Part shown: positions 28,766 through 37,644 of the stretch, piece by piece
Layout: the number at the start of each line of letters is the position of its first letter
Position numbering within the stretch: the stretch's first letter is position 1
Source of the DNA: Streptomyces sp. TLI_146
GTDB taxonomy: Bacteria; Actinomycetota; Actinomycetes; Streptomycetales; Streptomycetaceae
Assembly: GCF_002846415.1 (NCBI RefSeq)
Contig: NZ_PJMX01000001.1
Span: 1,364,001 to 1,428,000 of the forward strand
Direction of reading: 5' to 3'
DNA length: 64,000 nt
Translations under genes and position numbers: made by a program
Notes under the pieces: generated by a model
The model's database searches: none
Told to the model about the DNA's origin: nothing
The model's input: only the letters and a program-made list of their open reading frames with translations

Positions 28766-29016
28766 CAGGCGGCGCCCTGCTGCGGGGTGGCGGCGTCGCG
28801 GCCGGCGATGAACCGCTCGTAGTCCGCGATGGTGGTCAGGCCCTCCATGTCCTCGGCCGTCACCTCGACGCCGGTGCGCTGCTCGATGAGCAGGATGAGG
28901 CGGACCAGGTCCCCGGAGTCGATCCCGCTGGCGCTGAGGTCCTCGTCGTCCCCGATCGCCTCGGCGAACTCCGGCGTCCCGGTCAGCTCGACCAGCATCG
29001 TCCTGATGGTGCTCAT
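28765..29016 (-). CDS. antG: AntG, discrete acyl carrier protein for anthranilate
   Basis: 83 residues from the ATG at 29016, selected by the strong gagaggggt site just upstream. The phosphopantetheine serine lies in SGIDSGDLVRL (about residue 34), within the standard four-helix carrier fold. It carries anthranilate from AntF to the multicomponent oxygenase AntHIJKL, then donates the product to AntC. First gene of antGF(Q). The aromatic ring is oxidised while thioester-bound, so this carrier takes the role CoA plays in phenylacetate degradation. Confidence 0.93.
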   Translation of the reverse strand: MSTIRTMLVELTGTPEFAEAIGDDEDLSASGIDSGDLVRLILLIEQRTGVEVTAEDMEGLTTIADYERFIAGRDAATPQQGAA

Positions 29017-29114
29017 GGCATACCCCTCTCGTTGCACTGACTACCGAAGAGAGAGGCGCACTTGAGCACGCACACTCCCCCGCCCCCGCGTGACCTTCGT
29101 CACGGGCCAACGGC
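29017..29114. promoter_or_regulatory. Divergent sigma-AntA-type promoter region (antGF / antHIJKLMNO)
   Basis: 98 bp separates antG from antH. In characterised clusters both promoters are recognised by sigma-AntA. A short dyad cgtgac-cttc-gtcacg (29089-29104) lies on the antH side. The exact -35 and -10 boxes cannot be fixed by eye. Confidence 0.5.
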
Positions 29115-30215
29115 ATGTGCGCGGGGATTGAACGCCCCAGGTCAGACCTCTTCATCTGTGAAGGCACCGCCACCGCGGCGGTCCGGGACGAAGGGGTGGT
29201 CGACGGCGTGGAGCAGCTCAACGCGCACTTCGAGGCGCTGCTCGCGGCCGGGGAGCAGATCGAGCCCCGGGACTGGATGCCGGACGGCTACCGGCGGATG
29301 CTGGTCCGGCAGATCTCCCAGCACGCGCACTCCGAGATCATCGGTATGCAGCCCGAGGGCTCCTGGCTCACCCGGGCGCCCTCGCTCCACCGCAAGGCCA
29401 GTCTGCTGGCCAAGGTGCAGGACGAGGCGGGCCACGGGCTCTACCTCTACTCGGCGGCGGAGACCCTCGGGGTGTCGCGCGCCGACCTCCTGGACGCGCT
29501 GCACAGCGGCCATCAGCGCTATGCGGCCACCTTCAACCACCCGGCCCTGACCTGGGCCGACACCGGGGCCATCGCCTGGCTCACGGACGGCGCGGCCGTC
29601 GTCAACCAGGCACCGCTGTGCCACACCTCGTACGGCCCGTACGCCCGGGCGATGCGCCGGGTGTGCCAGGAGGAGGCGTTCCACGTCCGCCAGGGCTACG
29701 ACGTGCTGTGGTCGCTGTGCCAGGGCACGCCCGAGCAGAAGGAGATGGCGCAGGACGCCGTCAACCGCTGGTGGCTGCCGGCGGTGGCGCTGATGTTCGG
29801 CCCGCCGGACACCGTGGCGGGCGGCGCCGACGACCGCACCGCGGCGATGGGCGCCGCCGTGTCGCAGCGCTCGATGGCCTGGGGCATCAAACGGCACACC
29901 AACGACGAGCTGCGCCAGCGGTTCGTCGACAACTGCGTGCCGCAGGCGGAGCGGATGGGGGTGACCCTGCCCGACCCGGCGATCCGCTGGAACGAGGAGC
30001 GGGGGCACTACGACTTCAGCCCGATCGACTGGCAGTTGTTCCGCGGCGCGCTCGGCGACGGCTCGCAGTGCGCGCGCCAGCGCCTCGCCCACCGGGTGGC
30101 GGCGCACGAGGACGGCGCCTGGGTGCGCGAGGCGGTCGACGCGTACGCGGCCCAACTGGACGACGGCGAGCTGGAGTTCGCGGAACTGGACGACGAGGGA
30201 AGGCGCGTGTCATGA
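29115..30215 (+). CDS. antH: AntH, PaaA-like catalytic diiron subunit of the anthraniloyl oxygenase
   Basis: Up to 366 residues. The body closely matches PaaA, the diiron alpha subunit of phenylacetyl-CoA epoxidase: [79 protein letters not shown]. The E/H ligand patterns (HAHSE, DEAGH, EEAFH) are intact. With AntIJKL it converts anthranilate-S-AntG to 3-aminosalicylate, probably by epoxidation and a 1,2-shift. PaaA proteins begin only about 20 residues before this core, so the GTG at 29196 (with gaagg close by) may be the real start. Next gene overlaps by ATGA. Confidence 0.93.
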   Translation: MCAGIERPRSDLFICEGTATAAVRDEGVVDGVEQLNAHFEALLAAGEQIEPRDWMPDGYRRMLVRQISQHAHSEIIGMQPEGSWLTRAPSLHRKASLLAKVQDEAGHGLYLYSAAETLGVSRADLLDALHSGHQRYAATFNHPALTWADTGAIAWLTDGAAVVNQAPLCHTSYGPYARAMRRVCQEEAFHVRQGYDVLWSLCQGTPEQKEMAQDAVNRWWLPAVALMFGPPDTVAGGADDRTAAMGAAVSQRSMAWGIKRHTNDELRQRFVDNCVPQAERMGVTLPDPAIRWNEERGHYDFSPIDWQLFRGALGDGSQCARQRLAHRVAAHEDGAWVREAVDAYAAQLDDGELEFAELDDEGRRVS

Positions 30216-30514
30216 GTGAGCGGTCCGCACGGGTGCTGACGCCGTGGGAGGTGTTCATCCGGCCGCGCCGGGGCCTGGCGCACCAGCACGTGGGCTCGGT
30301 CCACGGGGCCGACGCCGACATGGCGCTGGCCAACGCCCGGGATCTGTACACCCGTCGGGGCGAGACGGTCTCGGTGTGGGTGGTGCGCTCCGACTCGGTG
30401 CACGCCGCCTCGCCGAGCGAGAAGGACCCGTTCTTCAGCAACGCCGCCCACAAGCCGTACCGGTACCCCGAGCACTACATCCCGTTGAACGAGGAAAGCG
30501 GCCATGACGGCTGA
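30212..30514 (+). CDS. antI: AntI, PaaB-like subunit
   Basis: 100 residues, ATG overlapping the antH stop by 4 bases. It matches Paa[30 protein letters not shown] and [19 protein letters not shown], plus the conserved [18 protein letters not shown]. PaaB is a small non-catalytic subunit needed for a functional epoxidase complex. Its retention with all five subunits argues for an intact oxygenase here. Confidence 0.92.
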   Translation: MSERSARVLTPWEVFIRPRRGLAHQHVGSVHGADADMALANARDLYTRRGETVSVWVVRSDSVHAASPSEKDPFFSNAAHKPYRYPEHYIPLNEESGHDG

Positions 30515-31277
30515 GCACACTGGTGAGGACACGGATCTGGCCGAGTACGTCCTGCGCCTGGGCGACGACGCGCTGGTGCTGTGCCAGCGGCTGTGCGCCC
30601 TGGTGACCCGGGCGCCCACCATCGAGGAGGACCTGGCGCTCGCCAACATCGCGCTCGACCTGCTCGGCCACGCCCGCACCCTGCTCGCGTACAGCGGCAG
30701 GCTCGACGGGACCGGCCGCGACGAGGACGAACTGGCCTACCACCGCACCGAGCGCCAATTCCGCAGCGCGCTCCTGATGGAGCTGGAGCCCGGCGACTTC
30801 GCGGTGACGATCGCCCGCCAGCTGGTGTACGCGCACTACAGCAGGCTGCTGTGGAGCGCCCTGGAGAAGTCCGGCGACGACACCCTCGCCGCCTTCGGCG
30901 CGCGGGCGGCCAGGGAGGTCGAGTACCACCAGATGCACGCCGACCAGTGGACCGTGCGACTGGGCCGGGGCACCGCCGAGAGCCGCCGCCGGATACAGGC
31001 CGGGCTCGACCTGGTCTGGCCGTACGCGGCCGAACTCTTCGAGCGGGACGCGCTGGCGGACCGGCTGGACGCGGCGGGGACCGCGGTCGCCCCGGCGCGG
31101 CTGCGCGAGGAGTGGGAGCGCGAGGTCGCCGCCGTCCTCGACGACGCGCGCCTGACGCTGCCCAAGCCCTCGTGGCAGGCGACGGGCGGCCGGGACGGGC
31201 TGCACACCGAGGCGTTCGCGCCGCTGCTCGCCGAGTTCCGCTCGGTACGCCTCCAGTACCCGGGAGGCACCTGGTGA
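30504..31277 (+). CDS. antJ: AntJ, PaaC-like structural subunit
   Basis: 257 residues, starting 11 bases inside antI. It is a PaaC-type ferritin-fold beta subunit: YVLRLGDDALVLCQRLCALVTRAPTIEEDLALANIALDLLGHARTLL, DEDELAYHRTE, FAVTIARQLVYAHY, AAREVEYHQMHADQWTVRLG. The helix motifs parallel AntH, but the metal-binding set is incomplete, as in the structural PaaC. It pairs with AntH to form the hydroxylase core. Confidence 0.92.
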   Translation: MTAEHTGEDTDLAEYVLRLGDDALVLCQRLCALVTRAPTIEEDLALANIALDLLGHARTLLAYSGRLDGTGRDEDELAYHRTERQFRSALLMELEPGDFAVTIARQLVYAHYSRLLWSALEKSGDDTLAAFGARAAREVEYHQMHADQWTVRLGRGTAESRRRIQAGLDLVWPYAAELFERDALADRLDAAGTAVAPARLREEWEREVAAVLDDARLTLPKPSWQATGGRDGLHTEAFAPLLAEFRSVRLQYPGGTW

Positions 31278-31768
31278 GCGCCGTCCGGCTGGACGCCGAC
31301 GCGGTGCGGGCCCGGGTGAACACCGTGCCCGACCCCGAACTCCCGATGATCTCGCTGGCCGATCTGGGCGTCATCCGCGCGGTGGAGGCGACGGACGACG
31401 GCACTCTGGAGGTCGTGATCACTCCGACCTACCTGGGCTGCCCGGCGATGCCCGCGATCGAGGCCGGGATCCGGGCCGTGCTCACCGAGAGCGGCCACCC
31501 CGACGCACGGGTGCGGCAGGTGCTCTCGCCCGCCTGGACCACCGACTGGATCACCGACGAGGGCCGCCGCAAGCTCTCCGAGCACGGCATCGTGCCGCCC
31601 GGCCCCGCCGGGGCGCCCCTGCCGGTCCGGATCGGCCTGGGCGCGCCCTGCCCGCACTGCGGCTCGGTGGCGACCCGGCCGCAGAGCCACTTCGGCGCGA
31701 CCCGCTGCCAAGCCGTCCTGGTGTGCACCTCGTGCCAGGAGACCTTCGCGCATCTGAAGGCGATGTGA
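31274..31768 (+). CDS. antK: AntK, PaaD-like assembly/maturation protein
   Basis: 164 residues from GTG overlapping the antJ stop (GTGA). The N-terminal MIP18/DUF59-like domain (VNTVPDPELPMISLADLGVIRAVE...TYLGCPAM) is followed by a C-terminal zinc/iron-sulfur knuckle CPHCGS...TRCQAVLVCTSC. PaaD proteins help Fe-S or diiron assembly of the phenylacetyl-CoA epoxidase. Co-translated with its partners. Confidence 0.91.
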   Translation: MSAVRLDADAVRARVNTVPDPELPMISLADLGVIRAVEATDDGTLEVVITPTYLGCPAMPAIEAGIRAVLTESGHPDARVRQVLSPAWTTDWITDEGRRKLSEHGIVPPGPAGAPLPVRIGLGAPCPHCGSVATRPQSHFGATRCQAVLVCTSCQETFAHLKAM

Positions 31769-31777
31769 CGCACCCTC

Positions 31778-32893
31778 ATGACGACAGCGACGACTAGCGG
31801 CACCGCCGCTTCCCCGGCGCCCGCCCGCCGGGCGACCGGCTGGTACCGGCTGCCGGTGACCGCCGTGGAGCAGGTCGGCGACGAGTCGGTGGCGATCAGC
31901 CTCGCCGTGCCCGCCCCGCTCGCGGACACCTTCGCGCACCGGGCCGGCCAGCACGTGGTCGTACGGCACCGGCCCGAGGGCCGCGAGCTGCGCCGCAGCT
32001 ACTCGGTCTGCCTGCCGCCCCGGGACCCGGCCGGGCTGCGGCTGGTGGTCAAGCGGCTGGGCGCGGACGGCTTCGCCGAGTACGCCACCAAGGAGCTCGC
32101 CCCCGGCGACACCCTCGAACTCGGCCCGCCCACCGGCGACTTCCGGCTGGCGGAGGTGCCCGGCGCGCACCACGTCCTGGTGGCGGGCGGCAGCGGCATC
32201 ACCCCCCTGCTGAGCATGGCGGCGGCCGCGCTGCGGGAGGACCCCCACTGCCGGGTCTCGCTCGTCTACGCCAACCGCAGCGCGCAGTCGGTGCTCCTCG
32301 CGGACGAGCTGACCGACCTCAAGGACGCCCACGTCGGCCGGTTCTTCGCCCTGCACGTGCTCTCCCGCGAGGAGCGCGAGAGCGAGCTGCTCTCCGGCCG
32401 GATCGACGCGGCCCGGCTGCCCAAGCTGCTGGCACTGCTCGGCGCCGAGCCCGACGAGCGCACGCACTTCTACCTGTGCGGGCCGTGGGGGCTGGTCGAG
32501 ACCGTCCGGGAGGCGCTCACACGGTGGGGCGCGGACGAGGCGCGGGTGCGCTTCGAGCTCTTCTCCACCGGCGGCGGCCTCCCGCCCGCGCCGGAGCCGG
32601 AGCCACTGGGCCGCACCGGCCTCATCTCCGCCCGGCTGGACGGCCGCACCACCGAGACGGTGATGCGGCCCGAGGACCGTGTGGTGCTGGACGCCGTGCT
32701 GCGCGCCCGGCCCGAGACCCCGTACTCCTGCCGCGACGGCCTGTGCGGCAGCTGTCGCGCCAAGGTCGTCCGGGGCAGCGCGGTGATGGACCGTCAGTAC
32801 GCCCTGGGCCCGGCGGAGCTGGCCGCCGGCTACACCCTGCCCTGCCGGGCCCGGCCGGAGTCGGACGAGATCGCGCTCGACTTCGACGCCTGA
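31778..32893 (+). CDS. antL: AntL, PaaE-like reductase (FAD/NADPH and [2Fe-2S])
   Basis: 371 residues. FAD-binding RRSYSVC (about residue 70) and NAD(P)-binding AGGSGITPLLSM (about 130) identify a ferredoxin-NADP reductase module. The C-terminal plant-type [2Fe-2S] domain has CRDGLCGSC followed by a fourth Cys in LPCRARP. It passes NADPH electrons to the AntH diiron centre. The first 18 residues are Ala/Thr-rich and poorly conserved. A 100-bp gap separates it from antM; no terminator is obvious there. Confidence 0.93.
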   Translation: MTTATTSGTAASPAPARRATGWYRLPVTAVEQVGDESVAISLAVPAPLADTFAHRAGQHVVVRHRPEGRELRRSYSVCLPPRDPAGLRLVVKRLGADGFAEYATKELAPGDTLELGPPTGDFRLAEVPGAHHVLVAGGSGITPLLSMAAAALREDPHCRVSLVYANRSAQSVLLADELTDLKDAHVGRFFALHVLSREERESELLSGRIDAARLPKLLALLGAEPDERTHFYLCGPWGLVETVREALTRWGADEARVRFELFSTGGGLPPAPEPEPLGRTGLISARLDGRTTETVMRPEDRVVLDAVLRARPETPYSCRDGLCGSCRAKVVRGSAVMDRQYALGPAELAAGYTLPCRARPESDEIALDFDA

Positions 32894-32993
32894 GCACCCG
32901 CCCGCAGCCCGACACCCGTACACGGCAGACGAATTGCCCCCACGACCGCAGCGACGACCGCGCGGTCCCCCGAGATCACAGGAGTGTGGAGAG

Positions 32994-33776
32994 ATGACCA
33001 GTACGGGCAGGCTGAGCGACCGGACGGCCCTGGTGACCGGCGGCAGCCGGGGAATCGGCCGGGCGATCTCGCTCCGGCTCGCCGCCGAGGGCGCCCTGGT
33101 GGCCGTCCACTACGGGCACCGCACCGAGGCCGCCGAGGAGGCCGTCGCCGAGATCGAGGCGGCGGGCGGCCGGGCGTTCGCGCTCCGCGCCGAGCTCGGG
33201 GTGCCCGGCGACGCCGAGGCGCTGTGGACCGCCTTCGACAAGGGGCTGTCCGAGTACGGCGCCCGGCCCGGCCTGGACATCCTCGTCAACAACGCCGGGA
33301 TCACCCTGCCGAAGCGGATCGGTGACGTCAGCGAGGAGGAGTACGACCGGCTCTTCGCGATCAACGTCAAGGCCCCCTTCTTCGTCATCCAGCAGGGCCT
33401 CGGCCGGCTGCGCGACGGCGGCCGCATCATCAACATCTCCTCCGGCGTCACCCGGATCGCCATGCCGAACATCTCCGCGTACTCGATGACCAAGGGCGCC
33501 CTGGACACCCTCACCCTCGCCCTCGCCCCGGAGCTGGGCGCGCGGGGGATCACCGTGAACGCGGTGGCGCCCGGCTTCACCTACACGGAGATCAACCCGA
33601 CCCTGAAGATGCCCGAGGTGCTGAACGCGTACGCGGCCACCTCCGTCTTCAACCGGATCGGCCGCCCGTCGGACATCGCCGACGTGGTCGCGTTCGTGGC
33701 GAGTGACGACGCGCGCTGGGTCACCGGCCAGTGGCTGGACGCGACCGGGGGCGCGCACATCGGAATGCCGGTCTGA
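32994..33776 (+). CDS. antM: AntM, SDR ketoreductase for the C-8 ketone
   Basis: 260 residues, ATG after gtggaga. It is a classical short-chain dehydrogenase/reductase: TGGSRGIGRAIS cofactor loop at 16-27, NNAG near 97, catalytic Ser in INISSG and YSMTK near 162-166. Known AntM reduces the C-8 keto group of the cyclised dilactone, providing the hydroxyl that AntB acylates. It belongs to the sigma-AntA-driven plus-strand operon. Confidence 0.93.
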   Translation: MTSTGRLSDRTALVTGGSRGIGRAISLRLAAEGALVAVHYGHRTEAAEEAVAEIEAAGGRAFALRAELGVPGDAEALWTAFDKGLSEYGARPGLDILVNNAGITLPKRIGDVSEEEYDRLFAINVKAPFFVIQQGLGRLRDGGRIINISSGVTRIAMPNISAYSMTKGALDTLTLALAPELGARGITVNAVAPGFTYTEINPTLKMPEVLNAYAATSVFNRIGRPSDIADVVAFVASDDARWVTGQWLDATGGAHIGMPV

Positions 33777-33808
33777 CCACCCGGCCCGCCCACGACCTAC
33801 GGAGACCC

Positions 33809-34660
33809 ATGACCGAGCAGACCAGCGCCCTCGCCACGCCTCCGGCCGCCGACGAGGCGCCCCAGGCGCAGTTCGAGGGGACGACGCCGTACGAGGACTA
33901 CGTCCACGCCTCGCTGCTTTCCACCCTCCAGCGGCCGCTGTCCAACGACCCCGGTGAGATGGCGTTCATCGTCACCACCCAGGTGATGGAGCTGTGGTTC
34001 ACCCTCATCGTGTACGAGTGGCGCACGGCGCGGGACGCCTTACTCAAGGACGACCTGGAGCAGGCCATGGACGCGCTGCGCCGCAGCCGCCGCTCGCACC
34101 AGGCGCTCAACGACTCCTGGACGCCGCTGGCGGCGCTGACCCCGGTCCAGTTCAACGGGTTCCGCGCGGCGTTCGGCGAGGCCTCCGGGTTCCAGTCGGC
34201 GCAGTACCGCCACATGGAGTTCCTGCTCGCCGACAAGTCCCGCTCCATGGTGCAGGCGCACCGCGGGCATCCGGCCGTCTACGCCGAGCTGGAGCAGGCG
34301 CTGGCCGAGCCGTCGCTCTACGACGAGGTGCTGCGCTTCCTGTACCGGCGCGGGCTGCCCGTGCCGGAGCACGTCGTGGAGCGGGACGTGACCGAGCCGT
34401 ACCAGCCGGACTCCTGGGTCGAGGAGGTCTGGCGGCAGATCTACGCCGGGCCGCAGGACGACCCGCTGGTGCGCCTCGGCGAGGAGCTCACCGAGGTCGC
34501 CGAGCTGGTGCTGCGCTGGCGCAGCGACCATCTGCTCGCGACCCGCCGGGCGATGGGCGCCAAGGCGGGCAGCGGCGGCTCCCCGGGTGTGGCGTGGCTG
34601 GAGAAGCGCGCCCAGCGGTCCGTGTTCCCCGAGCTCTGGACGGCGCGCAGCTATGTCTAG
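33809..34660 (+). CDS. antN: AntN, tryptophan 2,3-dioxygenase
   Basis: 283 residues, ATG after ggagaccc. It matches heme-dependent tryptophan 2,3-dioxygenases: YEDYVHASLLSTLQRPLS, EMAFIVTTQVMELWFTLIVYEWRTARDAL, FNGFRAAFGEASGFQSAQYRHMEFLLADK, and a late RWRSDHLLATRRAMGAKAGSGGSPGVAWLEK carrying the heme His. It opens the indole ring of tryptophan to N-formylkynurenine, the first step to anthranilate. Leu-78 is encoded by TTA (34040-34042), a likely bldA checkpoint. It overlaps antO by 8 bases. Confidence 0.94.
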   Translation: MTEQTSALATPPAADEAPQAQFEGTTPYEDYVHASLLSTLQRPLSNDPGEMAFIVTTQVMELWFTLIVYEWRTARDALLKDDLEQAMDALRRSRRSHQALNDSWTPLAALTPVQFNGFRAAFGEASGFQSAQYRHMEFLLADKSRSMVQAHRGHPAVYAELEQALAEPSLYDEVLRFLYRRGLPVPEHVVERDVTEPYQPDSWVEEVWRQIYAGPQDDPLVRLGEELTEVAELVLRWRSDHLLATRRAMGAKAGSGGSPGVAWLEKRAQRSVFPELWTARSYV

Positions 34661-35453
34661 GACCCCTTCCGCGTTCGCGGCCGAGGAGGAGCGCCGGGTA
34701 CTGAGCATCCGCCCGGTCCTCGCCCCCGTGCACCGCAAGTACGGCTCGCACCCGCACCAGGTGTACGACCTGTGGCCGGCCGAGGACCCCGAGGCACCGG
34801 TGGTGATGCTGCTGCACGGCGGCTACTGGCGCTACGACCGGATGCATCTGACCCCGTTCGCGGCGCATCTGGCACAGCAGGGGTTCACCACGATCCTGCC
34901 GGGCTTCCGCAGGTCGGGCGGGGCGGGCGGCTACCCGGCCACCTTCGACGACATCGCGCTGGCCGTGGACACGATCCCGCAGGGGCGGCCGTTCGTGCTG
35001 GCGGGCCACTGCTCCGGCGGCCACCTCGCCCTGTGGGCCGGGGCGCGCGGGCTGCTCCCCGAGAGCTCGCCCTGGTACACCACGCGGCTGCCCAGCGCGA
35101 TCCTGGGCCTCGCCCCGATCACCGACCTGGCGGCGACCATCCGCGACGACCTCAGCGACGGCGCGGGCCTGCAACTGCTCGGCGGCGCCGACCAGGTCGA
35201 GGCGCGGCTCCCGCTGGTCGACCCGCTGACGCTGCTGCGCGGCAAGGGCACCACGGGGGTGCGCACGGTGGTGCTGAACGGGGCGGCGGACGAGGAGGTG
35301 CCGCTCGGGCAGTTCACGGACTACCTGGCCGTGCATACGGACGCGGAGCACGTCGTACTGCCGGGCACCGGCCACTACACGCTGATCGAGCCCGGATCCC
35401 AGGCGTCCCGGGCCGTGATCGAGACGCTGGGAAGGCTGGCGTCGGAAAGCTGA
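34653..35453 (+). CDS. antO: AntO, kynurenine-formamidase-like alpha/beta hydrolase
   Basis: 266 residues. The oxyanion motif HGGYWRYD (about residue 54) is that of arylformamidases, and the nucleophile elbow is GHCSGGH (about 118). An acid lies in NGAADEEVPL and the catalytic His in GTGHYTLIEP. By homology it could hydrolyse N-formylkynurenine made by AntN. Studies of antimycin propose a role for AntO in N-formylation of the aminosalicylate; the sequence cannot decide. No kynureninase gene (antP) follows, so that activity must come from elsewhere in the genome. Confidence 0.9.
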   Translation: MSRTPSAFAAEEERRVLSIRPVLAPVHRKYGSHPHQVYDLWPAEDPEAPVVMLLHGGYWRYDRMHLTPFAAHLAQQGFTTILPGFRRSGGAGGYPATFDDIALAVDTIPQGRPFVLAGHCSGGHLALWAGARGLLPESSPWYTTRLPSAILGLAPITDLAATIRDDLSDGAGLQLLGGADQVEARLPLVDPLTLLRGKGTTGVRTVVLNGAADEEVPLGQFTDYLAVHTDAEHVVLPGTGHYTLIEPGSQASRAVIETLGRLASES

Positions 35454-35508
35454 GCGGTCCAGGGGACTTCCAGGAGTCCGCTCAGCGGCTTTCCAAGGCC
35501 GGGACGCG

Positions 35509-35557
35509 GGGGTGCACAAGCGTTTACCCTAAGAGGGGGTGAACGCTTGTGCACCCC
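35509..35557. promoter_or_regulatory. Large dyad operator upstream of the MFS-TetR operon
   Basis: 21-base arms at 35509-35529 and 35537-35557 are inverted repeats with one mismatch (core cacaagcgtttaccc / gggtgaacgcttgtg) around taagagg. It overlaps the expected promoter 29-77 bases before the MFS ATG. A TetR-family repressor is encoded as the second gene of this operon, so autoregulation through this site is likely. Confidence 0.75.
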
Positions 35558-35585
35558 TTTCCTGACCAGCCTCTGGAGCAGCAGC

Positions 35586-37061
35586 ATGGCCGCGGCGACA
35601 GCCACCCCCGCCCACGATCCCCGCACCCGCTTCGTCGTCCCCGTGCTCGCCTTCTGCGGTGTGGTCGTGGCCGTGATGCAGACGCTGGTCGTACCGCTGC
35701 TGCCGCACATCCCGGCCCTCACCGGCAGCAGTCCGGGCGCGGCGGGCTGGCTCGTCACCATCACGCTGCTGACCGGCGCGGTCTTCACCCCGGTGCTCGG
35801 CCGGGTCGGCGACATGTACGGCAAGCGGCGCGTCCTGCTCGCCTCGCTCGGCGTGCTGACCGCCGGATCCGTGCTGTGCGCGGCCACCTCGGACATCGGG
35901 GTGCTGATCGCGGGCCGGGCGCTCCAGGGCGCCGCCCTCGCCGTCATCCCGCTCGGCATCAGCATCATCCGCGACGAACTGCCGCCCGCCCGCGTCCTGC
36001 CCTCCATAGCCCTGATGAGCTCCACGCTCGGCATCGGCGCCGCCGTGGGGCTCCCGGTGGCGGCCCTGGTCGTGGAGAACTTCGACTGGCACACCATGTT
36101 CTGGGCCTCGGCGGCTCTCGGCCTGCTCGATCTGCTCCTGGTGCTCTGGATCGTCCCGGAGTCCCCGGTGCGCACTCCCGGCCGCTTCGACGTGCTCGGC
36201 ACGCTCGGCCTCACCGCCGCCCTGGTCGGCGTGCTGCTCGCGATCACCCAGGGCGCCGACTGGGGCTGGACCTCGGCCCCCACCCTCGGCCTGCTCGCCG
36301 GGTCGCTGGCGGTGGCCCTGGTCTGGGGCCGCTACGAGCTGCGTACCGAATCCCCGATGGTCGACCTGCGCGTCTCGGCCCGGCCCGCGGTCCTGCTCAC
36401 CAACATCGCCGCCCTTTTCATCGGATTCGCCTTCTACGCCAACTCGTTGGTGACCGCGCAGATGGTGCAGGAGCCCAAGGCGACCGGATACGGACTGGGC
36501 GCGTCCATCGTGGTCAGCGGCCTGTGTCTGCTGCCCGGCGGTCTCTCGATGGTCGCGCTGTCGCCGGTGTCGGCCAAGATATCCGCCAAGTACGGCCCCA
36601 GGACGGCCCTCGGCCTGGCCGCCTGCGTCATGGCGGTCGGTTACGTCGTACGGTTCTTCACCAGCCACAGCCTCTGGCTGATCGTGGCCGGCGCCACCGT
36701 GGTCTCCGCCGGTACCGCCATCGCGTACTCGGCGCTCCCGGCCCTCGTCATGCAGGGCGTGCCGGTGAGCGAGACCGGCGCCGCGAACGGCCTCAACACC
36801 CTGATGCGCTCGGTGGGCCAGGCGTGCTGCAGCGCGGTGGTCACCGCGGTCCTGGCCAACGTCACGTTCGTGGCCGCGGGCCGCACCGCCCCCACCCTGC
36901 ACGCGTATCTGCTGATCTTCCTCATCGCGGCGGGCGCCGCGCTCGCGGCCCTGGTGGCCACCGCCTTCCTGCCCGCGCGGCGACCGGAGCGCGCCGAGGC
37001 GGCCGGGGCCGGTACGGTCGGAGGGTCGACATCGGTGCCCGCGGCCCAGGAGGGCAGATGA
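35586..37061 (+). CDS. MFS drug/metabolite exporter (DHA2-like, 14 TM)
   Basis: 491 residues from the ATG at 35586 (ggag upstream; a TTG 39 bases earlier falls inside the operator). It is hydrophobic throughout, with motif A-like GRVGDMYGKRRVLLASL and about 14 predicted membrane helices. It is similar to multidrug/antibiotic proton antiporters. It follows antO by 132 bp on the same strand and overlaps a tetR gene, so it could export antimycin or respond to it. The published antimycin gene set has no dedicated exporter, so this link is inference. Confidence 0.87.
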   Translation: MAAATATPAHDPRTRFVVPVLAFCGVVVAVMQTLVVPLLPHIPALTGSSPGAAGWLVTITLLTGAVFTPVLGRVGDMYGKRRVLLASLGVLTAGSVLCAATSDIGVLIAGRALQGAALAVIPLGISIIRDELPPARVLPSIALMSSTLGIGAAVGLPVAALVVENFDWHTMFWASAALGLLDLLLVLWIVPESPVRTPGRFDVLGTLGLTAALVGVLLAITQGADWGWTSAPTLGLLAGSLAVALVWGRYELRTESPMVDLRVSARPAVLLTNIAALFIGFAFYANSLVTAQMVQEPKATGYGLGASIVVSGLCLLPGGLSMVALSPVSAKISAKYGPRTALGLAACVMAVGYVVRFFTSHSLWLIVAGATVVSAGTAIAYSALPALVMQGVPVSETGAANGLNTLMRSVGQACCSAVVTAVLANVTFVAAGRTAPTLHAYLLIFLIAAGAALAALVATAFLPARRPERAEAAGAGTVGGSTSVPAAQEGR

Positions 37062-37630
37062 CCACCGCGCCCGTGGAGAGCACGGCCCCCGAGCAGGGCA
37101 CCGGCCGCGACGCCATCCTGCGCGCCGCGCGCCGCGCCTTCGCCCTGCGCGCCTACGCCGAGGTGACCCTGCGGGGCATCGCGGCCGACGCGGGGGTCAG
37201 CCCGTCCCTCATCGTGAAGCGGTTCGGCAGCAAGGAGCAGCTGTTCCACACGGTCGCCGACTTCCAGCCCGTGGCCGACGAGCTGTTCGCGGCGCCGCCC
37301 GCCGAGCTCGGACGCCACCTCGTGCTGACGATGCTGCGGCTGCGCGACGAGTTCCGGGGCGACCCGCTGCTGCGCGTCGTCTTCTCGCTGGGGCGGGACG
37401 ACGAGCGCACGCTGCTGCGGGACCGGTTCCGGGAGCAGGTCACCGCGCGGCTGTCCGGGCTGCTGCCCGGGCCCGACGGGGAGTTGCGGGCGGAGCTGAT
37501 CGCGGGGCAGTTGCTCGGTCTTGGCGCGACGTTGAGCCTGCACCGTCCGGGCGCGGGGAACCTTGCCTCGGCCGAGCGGGTTGCGGATCTGTATGCGCCG
37601 GGCTTGCAGCGGCTGATAGATGGGGATTAG
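37058..37630 (+). CDS. TetR-family transcriptional repressor
   Basis: 190 residues, ATG overlapping the MFS stop by 4 bases. The N-terminal helix-turn-helix reads ILRAARRAFALRAYAEVTLRGIAADAGVSPSLIVKRFGSKEQLF (residues 19-62). The C-terminal ligand domain is family-typical but not assignable. It most likely represses its own operon through the 21-bp-arm dyad and is released by the exporter's substrate. Confidence 0.88.
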   Translation: MTTAPVESTAPEQGTGRDAILRAARRAFALRAYAEVTLRGIAADAGVSPSLIVKRFGSKEQLFHTVADFQPVADELFAAPPAELGRHLVLTMLRLRDEFRGDPLLRVVFSLGRDDERTLLRDRFREQVTARLSGLLPGPDGELRAELIAGQLLGLGATLSLHRPGAGNLASAERVADLYAPGLQRLIDGD

Positions 37631-37644
37631 GCGCTCCCGCCGGT

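Noticed and set aside
35549..37630. A single frame joining the MFS region and the TetR protein
   Set aside because: Only the last 190 codons are real (tetR). The upstream part is out of frame with the hydrophobic MFS protein and is Arg/His-rich.
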